From: Gammaproteobacteria bacterium RIFCSPHIGHO2_12_FULL_38_11
Lineage (GTDB): Bacteria > Pseudomonadota > Gammaproteobacteria > Coxiellales > Coxiellaceae
Direction of reading: 5' to 3'
Length of the DNA stretch: 11,456 nt
Assembly: GCA_001801515.1 (NCBI GenBank)
Contig: MGXX01000071.1
Location: 1,772 to 13,227 of the forward strand
A program made the position numbers and the translations under genes. Shown here in pieces: positions 7,770-11,456 of this stretch. Positions within the stretch are counted from its first letter, which is position 1. Every line of letters begins with the position of its first letter. The notes below the pieces were generated by a model. It ran no database searches. It saw only the letters and a list, made by a program, of their open reading frames with translations, and was not told the origin of the DNA.

Positions 7770-7820
7770 TGAATCTAGCGTGAATTGGTGGAGACGCGCG
7801 TGGAGCGAGTCTTTGTTCGC

Positions 7821-7855
7821 ACAATTAATTCCAATGAATAAATGAATTTAATTGT
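7821..7855 (+). repeat. AT-rich imperfect inverted repeat before nuoE
   Basis: ACAATTAATTC (7821-7831) pairs with GAATTTAATTGT (7844-7855), with one bulged T and a 12-base loop. It lies in the 150-base nuoD-nuoE gap. It is too AT-rich to be a strong terminator; it may be a weak regulatory hairpin or chance in AT-rich DNA. Confidence 0.4.
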
Positions 7856-7919
7856 CCATGAAATTTTAAAAAAGCAACTCGCGCAACAAGCGTAGTAAGG
7901 TATAGCAGAGCAAAGTATT

Positions 7920-8411
7920 ATGACAACGTTTAAATTATCTACACAAACAATAGAAAAAATCGACCACTGGCTAACAAAATATCCAGCGGATCAACGACGC
8001 TCTGCGGTTGTCGCAAGTTTACTGGCCGTGCAAGAACAAAACGGTGGTCATTTAACCGATGAGTCAATGAACGCAGTGGCTGATTATTTAAAAATTCCGC
8101 ATATCGAAGTGTATGAAGTCGCAACATTTTACGACATGTATAACTTAAAACCGATCGGTAAACATAAAATTGCCATTTGTACGAATATTTCTTGCATGCT
8201 CCGCGGCGCTGATAAAATTTTAGAATATACTCAAAACCGCTTAAAAATAGGTGTAAATGAAACAACAGCTGATGGAAAATTCACATTGCGCGAGGTGGAG
8301 TGTATGGCTGCTTGTTGTGGTGCGCCGATGTGTCAAATTGATGATAAGCAATATCACGAAAATTTAACGTCTGAAAAAATGGGTGAATTAATTGATACGC
8401 TATCTACCTAA
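7920..8411 (+). CDS. nuoE: NADH-quinone oxidoreductase subunit E
   Basis: The 24-kDa-type thioredoxin-fold subunit of the NADH dehydrogenase module, binding the off-path [2Fe-2S] cluster N1a. The 163-residue product has all four ligands: Cys87 and Cys92 in CTNISC, and Cys128 and Cys132 in ECMAACCGAP. The N-terminal helical region carries the usual VVASLLAVQEQNGGHL and IEVYEVATFYDMY. The ATG at 7920 gives normal length; its ribosome binding site is weak. The last 20 bases overlap the start of the following membrane-protein gene, so the two are probably translationally coupled. nuoF, normally adjacent, starts 966 bases later. Confidence 0.97.
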   Translation: MTTFKLSTQTIEKIDHWLTKYPADQRRSAVVASLLAVQEQNGGHLTDESMNAVADYLKIPHIEVYEVATFYDMYNLKPIGKHKIAICTNISCMLRGADKILEYTQNRLKIGVNETTADGKFTLREVECMAACCGAPMCQIDDKQYHENLTSEKMGELIDTLST

Positions 8412-9189
8412 GAAAAATGAAAATACGATATTAGCACGTGCACTCAGCATTCCTGATATTCAAGAAGCGTTGCATAAACTGCAGACTGATCAAAATAATG
8501 TTCCCGAAAACCGCTGCGACTTGAACCATTTTATAAAACTCACCTCTTTTTTTATCGTAACCCTTATTATTTTTTTACAGTGCAAAGATTGTCCGGCGGT
8601 AGTTTCTCAGCATGCATCGGATTATAAAAAAAAATATTGCTTATCTCATGATCATGTGAATGCTTATTTTTTTTTACAGATGCTTTGTTATGATGCACTT
8701 AGTATAGTAGAGGAATATGCGGTGTTACCAATATTTATTTTGTTGGTTGCTACGTCAATTTCTGGCGGTGCATTTTTTACAATGCTTATCGAAAAATTGG
8801 AATTCGCTATGGAATCGTTTATACACCCCCCCATAAGAAATAACCCATTTACTAACGCTGACGTAATTAGAGCAGTTGAAAATTTGACTGGTGAGGTAGT
8901 CGATGCACCTAAATTACCCAGCTGTCTTATTACGCATGATATTCCACGTGATCCTGTGTATATTGCCAAAAATAGATCCGGGCAGATCAAAAAGATTCCC
9001 GGTGTATTTGATGGAATTGCATTGCGCGGTTGGTTGTCTCGCCGTTTTATTGTTCCGCAAACGGGTGAGGAATTTACAGAACAGCATTTAATTCTACCTG
9101 ATAATTGCGCCAGGAGAATAATAAACAAAACTGCTGAAAAATGCTTAGATCAATATGAAAAAAATCTGTGTCAGAGAACATGTCCCTAA
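8392..9189 (+). CDS. Membrane protein with U-box-like domain, inserted between nuoE and nuoF
   Basis: The 265-residue product has a charged N-terminus, a membrane helix at about 47-64, a 45-residue loop with four Cys (64, 67, 83 and 99), a second helix at about 111-133, and a soluble C-terminal domain. Residues 178-245 follow the U-box pattern: CLITHDIPRDPV (compare C-P-I-T-x-E-x-M-x-D-P-V), a Ser-Gly, FDGIALRGWL, VPQTGEEF, then LILPDNCARRII. U-boxes are metal-free RING-like E2-binding folds; in bacteria they mark effectors such as Legionella LubX. That identification is by eye. The start is probably the TTG at 8392: an in-frame stop lies immediately upstream, GGGTGA sits 5 bases before it, and it overlaps nuoE by 20 bases. 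A TTG near 8469 is an alternative. A9 and T9 runs lie in the loop region. The stop codon sits at the edge of a repeated 14-mer. Confidence 0.75.
   Translation: MIRYLPKKNENTILARALSIPDIQEALHKLQTDQNNVPENRCDLNHFIKLTSFFIVTLIIFLQCKDCPAVVSQHASDYKKKYCLSHDHVNAYFFLQMLCYDALSIVEEYAVLPIFILLVATSISGGAFFTMLIEKLEFAMESFIHPPIRNNPFTNADVIRAVENLTGEVVDAPKLPSCLITHDIPRDPVYIAKNRSGQIKKIPGVFDGIALRGWLSRRFIVPQTGEEFTEQHLILPDNCARRIINKTAEKCLDQYEKNLCQRTCP
8625..8676 (+). repeat. A9/T9 inverted repeat inside the U-box gene
   Basis: TAAAAAAAAATA (8625-8636) and its exact reverse complement TATTTTTTTTTA (8665-8676) lie 28 bases apart, with CATGATCATG as a palindrome in the loop. The two 9-base homopolymers are in frame at present. 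They are potential slippage sites that could switch the reading frame before the second membrane helix. Confidence 0.7.
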
Positions 9190-9202
9190 AAAATATCCTC
9201 CG
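9189..9202 (+). repeat. 14-mer shared with the nested repeat before nuoG
   Basis: AAAAATATCCTCCG here is identical to 11048-11061, where it forms most of the right arm of the 86-bp nested inverted repeat. Here it begins on the last base of the U-box gene's stop codon and runs directly into the 28-bp repeat. The left arm and central hairpin are absent, so this may be a truncated copy. Confidence 0.6.
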
Positions 9203-9228
9203 CAACAGATTTCAACTGCCGAATCTAG
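9201..9228 (+). repeat. 28-bp dispersed repeat, copy 2 (after the U-box gene)
   Basis: Same orientation as copy 1 at 6403-6430, differing at two positions (A for G at 9205 and T for G at 9212). It begins 11 bases after the U-box gene stop and overlaps the shared 14-mer by 2 bases. Confidence 0.8.
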
Positions 9229-9230
9229 TA

Positions 9231-9277
9231 CGCCATTCCATTAATTTTGTCAGAGCAAAATCGTCATTGAGATGGCG
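9231..9277 (+). repeat. Nested inverted repeat upstream of nuoF
   Basis: Outer arms CGCCAT (9231-9236) and ATGGCG (9272-9277) enclose an inner hairpin ATTTTG (9244-9249) and CAAAAT (9256-9261) with loop TCAGAG. It follows the 28-bp repeat after 2 bases, in the 188-base spacer before nuoF. The arms are short, so the structure is only moderately convincing. Confidence 0.4.
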
Positions 9278-9377
9278 AAACCTACTCCCATGCTTTCATG
9301 TGGGTTGCTTGCCGAAGCAGTGCTCGCCTTATTTTCCTTTTTGTTTTAAAATTGCCTTTTATCTATCGAGATTTCTC

Positions 9378-10649
9378 ATGCAACTGAATCAAGTTTGTTA
9401 CCGTACCCTACACTTACCCGAATCTTGGACTTTGAAAGCCTATGAATCAGTTGGCGGCTATCAAATGCTGCGAAAAATTTTGAAAGAGAAAACGCCTCGC
9501 ACAGAAATTATTGAAACAATTAAAGCGTCCGTATTGCGTGGCCGCGGCGGCGCTGGTTTTCCAACAGGACTGAAATGGAGCTTCGTTTCGCCTAATGTGC
9601 CAGGGCAAAAATATGTTTTATGTAATTCTGATGAAAGTGAGCCGGGTACTTGTAAAGACCGTGATATTTTACGTTTTAACCCGCATCAATTATTAGAAGG
9701 CTTGGCCATTGCTTGTTATGTGATGGGGGCGACAGTGGCATATAATTTTTTACGGGGCGAATTTTACGAGCCTTTCTTACGCTGTGAATCTGCATTGAAA
9801 GAGATGGTTGGAGCAGGTTTGGTGGGTAAAAATGTACTGGGTTGTGGCATTGATTTTGATATTTATAATCATTACAGCGCGGGTGCCTATATTTGTGGTG
9901 AAGAAACGGCCCTGATGAATTCACTCGAAGGTAAACGTGGTATGCCGCGATTTAAACCGCCTTTTCCCGCGAATTTTGGATTATATGGCAGACCAACCAA
10001 TATTAATAACACCGAATCTTATGCATCCATCCCCGTTATTTTAGAAAAAGGCGCAAAATGGTTTGCAGAAATGGGCCCTGAAAAAAGCGGTGGGACAAAA
10101 ATATTTAGTGTGAGTGGACACGTGAATAAACCGGGAAATTATGAAATTCCCATGGGCACACCTTTTTCAGAGCTATTGGCATTAGCAGGCGGCATGTTAG
10201 ATGGCATTCCATTAAAGGCAGTTATTCCTGGTGGCAGTTCGATGCCTGTTTTACCGGCTGAAATTATGATGCAAACGAATATGGATTATGACAGTTTAGC
10301 AAAAGCAGGATCATCATTGGGTTCAGGTGCTGTGATTGTGATGAATGAAAAAACATGCATGGTGAAAGCATTAAAACGCATTTCAAAATTTTATATGCAT
10401 GAATCTTGCGGACAATGTACGCCTTGTCGTGAGGGCACGGGTTGGATTTATCGATTGGTGAAAAAAATCGAAGACGGTGAAGGTTCGATGAAGGATTTAG
10501 AAGAATTAAAGCGCGTTGCTAAAAATATCGAAGGGCGCACGATTTGTGCCTTTGGCGAAGCAGCAGCGTGGCCTGTTGGCGGATTTCTCAAGCAGTTTTA
10601 TGATGAATTTGTTTATCATATTGAACATAAAAAATGTTTGGTTTGTTAA
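9378..10649 (+). CDS. nuoF: NADH-quinone oxidoreductase subunit F, NADH- and FMN-binding
   Basis: The 51-kDa-type subunit that oxidises NADH through FMN and passes electrons to [4Fe-4S] cluster N3. From the ATG at 9378 the product has 423 residues, a normal length. Visible signatures are LRGRGGAGFPTGLKW (FMN/NADH site), CNSDESEPGTCKDR, SAGAYICGEETALMNSLEG, and the N3 ligands Cys344, Cys347 and Cys350 in CGQCTPCREG plus Cys390 in TICAFGE. The same frame stays open to a GTG at 9168, but that extension crosses the repeats and the end of the U-box gene and has no NuoF-like sequence. The chosen start MQLNQVCYRTLHLPESW resembles the family N-terminus. CGAG lies about 8 bases upstream. Confidence 0.97.
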   Translation: MQLNQVCYRTLHLPESWTLKAYESVGGYQMLRKILKEKTPRTEIIETIKASVLRGRGGAGFPTGLKWSFVSPNVPGQKYVLCNSDESEPGTCKDRDILRFNPHQLLEGLAIACYVMGATVAYNFLRGEFYEPFLRCESALKEMVGAGLVGKNVLGCGIDFDIYNHYSAGAYICGEETALMNSLEGKRGMPRFKPPFPANFGLYGRPTNINNTESYASIPVILEKGAKWFAEMGPEKSGGTKIFSVSGHVNKPGNYEIPMGTPFSELLALAGGMLDGIPLKAVIPGGSSMPVLPAEIMMQTNMDYDSLAKAGSSLGSGAVIVMNEKTCMVKALKRISKFYMHESCGQCTPCREGTGWIYRLVKKIEDGEGSMKDLEELKRVAKNIEGRTICAFGEAAAWPVGGFLKQFYDEFVYHIEHKKCLVC

Positions 10650-10668
10650 TAAAAAAACATAATTAAAA

Positions 10669-10674
10669 GAGGTG
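10669..10674 (+). promoter_or_regulatory. Strong ribosome binding site of the 85-residue orphan
   Basis: GAGGTG lies 4 bases before the ATG at 10679, inside AAAAGAGGTG. It is among the best Shine-Dalgarno matches in the window and is the main evidence that this small gene is translated. Confidence 0.65.
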
Positions 10675-10678
10675 TTAT

Positions 10679-10936
10679 ATGCGTCGTTCCGCTTTACGAT
10701 TTTTTCTTAAATATAATAGTTTAGAAGTGGCAATGTCAGAAGCAACGCTTAAACGAGTTAAAGAAATAGCGCCTTCGTCGTGGTATTTTTTGAAATCTGA
10801 GAAACTGGGTTATTTTTTTGTCTACGCACCATCATCAAATGCAAAAGAAACTGAACCGCAATTTTTGAACGATATAGACGCTTATCTTAAAATAGCCCAG
10901 CAATCGCCAGAACAGACAGGATCACGCCCTAAATGA
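10679..10936 (+). CDS. Small hypothetical protein between nuoF and nuoG
   Basis: I do not recognise this 85-residue protein. It has a basic N-terminus (MRRSALRFFLKYNSLEVAMS), a helical stretch near 20-31 (EATLKRVKEIAP), a strongly aromatic middle (SSWYFLKSEKLGYFFVYAP), and a polar C-terminal helix (NDIDAYLKIAQQ) with a disordered tail. There is no convincing membrane helix or signal peptide and no Cys at all, so it is not an iron-sulfur protein. The start is backed by a strong GAGGTG ribosome binding site. It begins 29 bases after nuoF, on the same strand, and is followed by the 86-bp nested repeat. It could be a complex I-associated accessory factor or unrelated cargo; the sequence does not decide. 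Confidence 0.65.
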   Translation: MRRSALRFFLKYNSLEVAMSEATLKRVKEIAPSSWYFLKSEKLGYFFVYAPSSNAKETEPQFLNDIDAYLKIAQQSPEQTGSRPK

Positions 10937-10973
10937 TTTTCGTTAAAATGAAAGCGCGCGGATGATTGTGAGT

Positions 10974-11059
10974 GAGGTATTTTTGAAACAATGATTGCCC
11001 CGGAAGGGCAATCATTAGCCTACACGGATGTACTTGCGGCGTGTTTCAAAAATATCCTC
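10974..11059 (+). repeat. 86-bp nested inverted-repeat element before nuoG
   Basis: Outer arms: TATTTTTGAAACA (10978-10990) pairs perfectly with 11042-11054, extended by GAGG/CCTC across one bulged T (11055). Inside are two hairpins. The first has 11-bp arms AATGATTGCCC (10990-11000) and GGGCAATCATT (11006-11016) with loop CGGAA; it shares A10990 with the outer arm. The second is small, TACA-CGGA-TGTA (11021-11032). Together they fold as a branched structure with CGGA in both loops. No coding potential and no transposase are seen. It resembles a REP/MITE-type non-autonomous element, or it may be a structured RNA or transcription barrier between the orphan gene and nuoG. The first hairpin lacks the T run of an intrinsic terminator. 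Confidence 0.75.
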
Positions 11060-11165
11060 CGAGCAATCAGCTAAAGCACATTCATTTTAATGAGGCTGCC
11101 CTGCGATGAAGTGCCGTTGAAGTTTACATAAGTTCATTTTTGGCTTAATCTCTGCGACTTAATTG

Positions 11166-11174
11166 TGCTAGAAT
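11166..11174 (+). promoter_or_regulatory. Possible extended -10 promoter before nuoG
   Basis: TGCTAGAAT contains TAGAAT (5 of 6 to the -10 consensus) preceded by an extended -10 TG. No good -35 box lies at the proper distance (TTAATC 18 bases upstream is weak). It would start transcription near 11181, about 37 bases before nuoG, and could restore expression downstream of the nested repeat. Confidence 0.3.
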
Positions 11175-11217
11175 TCATTGTTTCATGCACTTACCCTAGA
11201 CAAGCTTAAGGCTCGTT

Positions 11218-11456
11218 ATGATCGAATTTGAATTAGATGGCAAACCCTTATCCGTCCCCGAAGGGACAACGATTATCGAAGCGGCCGATGAAGCGGGTGT
11301 GTATATTCCGCGGTTTTGTTATCACAAGAAATTGTCGATTGCGGCAAATTGCCGCATGTGCTTAATTGAAGTCGAAAAAATGGGTAAGCCTTTACCCGCT
11401 TGCGCCACACCCATTACCAAAGACATGAAAATCAAAACCAAATCTGACATGGCATT
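11218..11456 (+). CDS. nuoG: NADH-quinone oxidoreductase subunit G, N-terminal part
   Basis: The 75-kDa-type subunit that carries several iron-sulfur clusters along the electron path from FMN to N2. Only the first 79 residues lie in the window. They form the N-terminal [2Fe-2S] ferredoxin domain (cluster N1b) with ligands Cys34, Cys45, Cys48 and Cys62 (spacing C-x10-C-x2-C-x13-C), and start with MIEFELDGKPLSVPEGTTII, typical of the family. TAAGG lies about 7 bases before the ATG. The gene runs off the right edge in frame. It lies 281 bases after the orphan gene and 568 bases after nuoF, which is unusually far. Confidence 0.96.
   Translation, partial: MIEFELDGKPLSVPEGTTIIEAADEAGVYIPRFCYHKKLSIAANCRMCLIEVEKMGKPLPACATPITKDMKIKTKSDMA

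Noticed and set aside
7772..7779. GAATCTAG after nuoD as a third copy of the 28-bp repeat
   Set aside because: Only 8 bases match the repeat's end, which is expected by chance at about this frequency in 11 kb; the flanks do not align.
7787..7810. GCGTGGAGCGAGT after nuoD resembling GCGTGAAGCGAAT at the end of tpiA
   Set aside because: The similarity is short (about 11 of 13) and has no further extension, so I do not call it a repeat.
8688..9128. 146-codon open frame on the minus strand
   Set aside because: It is antisense to the membrane/U-box gene, whose forward translation has membrane helices and a recognisable domain; the reverse product shows neither.
9168..9377. GTG at 9168 as the start of nuoF
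   Set aside because: The 70-residue extension runs through the end of the U-box gene and the dispersed repeats and does not resemble NuoF N-termini; the ATG at 9378 gives normal length.
11006..11020. Inner hairpin of the nuoG-upstream element as an intrinsic terminator
   Set aside because: The stem is strong, but the downstream sequence AGCCTACACG has no T run.
1..11456. CRISPR array, insertion sequence with transposase, integrase or prophage genes
   Set aside because: No regularly spaced direct repeats and no open frame with such motifs are visible on either strand.

Overview
The window reads as a chromosomal segment of an AT-rich gammaproteobacterium, most likely an intracellular member of the Legionellales/Coxiellaceae neighbourhood. 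This lineage call is inference. It rests on the order tpiA - secG - tRNA-Leu(GAG) - nuoA-B-C-D-E-F-G, on separate nuoC and nuoD genes (fused in E. coli), and on effector-like accessory proteins: an alpha-helical repeat protein and a membrane protein with a U-box-like domain. All genes I accept lie on the + strand.

Layout. Positions 2-2068 hold the 3' part of a large, unrecognised helical-repeat protein that is open at the left edge. Next come triosephosphate isomerase (2108-2860), the SecG translocon subunit (2986-3336) and a tRNA-Leu with anticodon GAG (3354-3435). The NADH:quinone oxidoreductase (complex I) locus follows: nuoA (3511-3867), nuoB (3932-4426), nuoC (4420-5052), nuoD (6516-7769), nuoE (7920-8411), nuoF (9378-10649) and the start of nuoG (11218 to the right edge). 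All visible cofactor ligands of NuoB, E, F and G and the quinone-site residues of NuoD are intact, so the complex looks functional.

The unusual feature is that the normally compact nuo operon is split three times by same-strand, non-nuo genes. An AAA/ORC-like P-loop ATPase with its own candidate promoter and operator-like inverted repeat lies between nuoC and nuoD. A two-helix membrane protein with a U-box-like domain, overlapping the end of nuoE, lies between nuoE and nuoF. An 85-residue orphan with a strong ribosome binding site lies between nuoF and nuoG. The first two cargo genes are each followed, within 11-31 bases of their stop codons, by the same 28-bp sequence (26 of 28 identical). 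The third is followed by an 86-bp nested inverted-repeat element, and 14 bases of its right end recur at the stop codon of the U-box gene. These shared junctions suggest a dispersed small repeat family connected with the insertions.

Other intergenic structure includes a perfect 14-bp hairpin between the tRNA and nuoA, a double-hairpin REP-like unit that ends in the nuoB ribosome binding site, and smaller inverted repeats before nuoE and nuoF. No CRISPR array, recognisable transposase, integrase or rRNA gene is visible.
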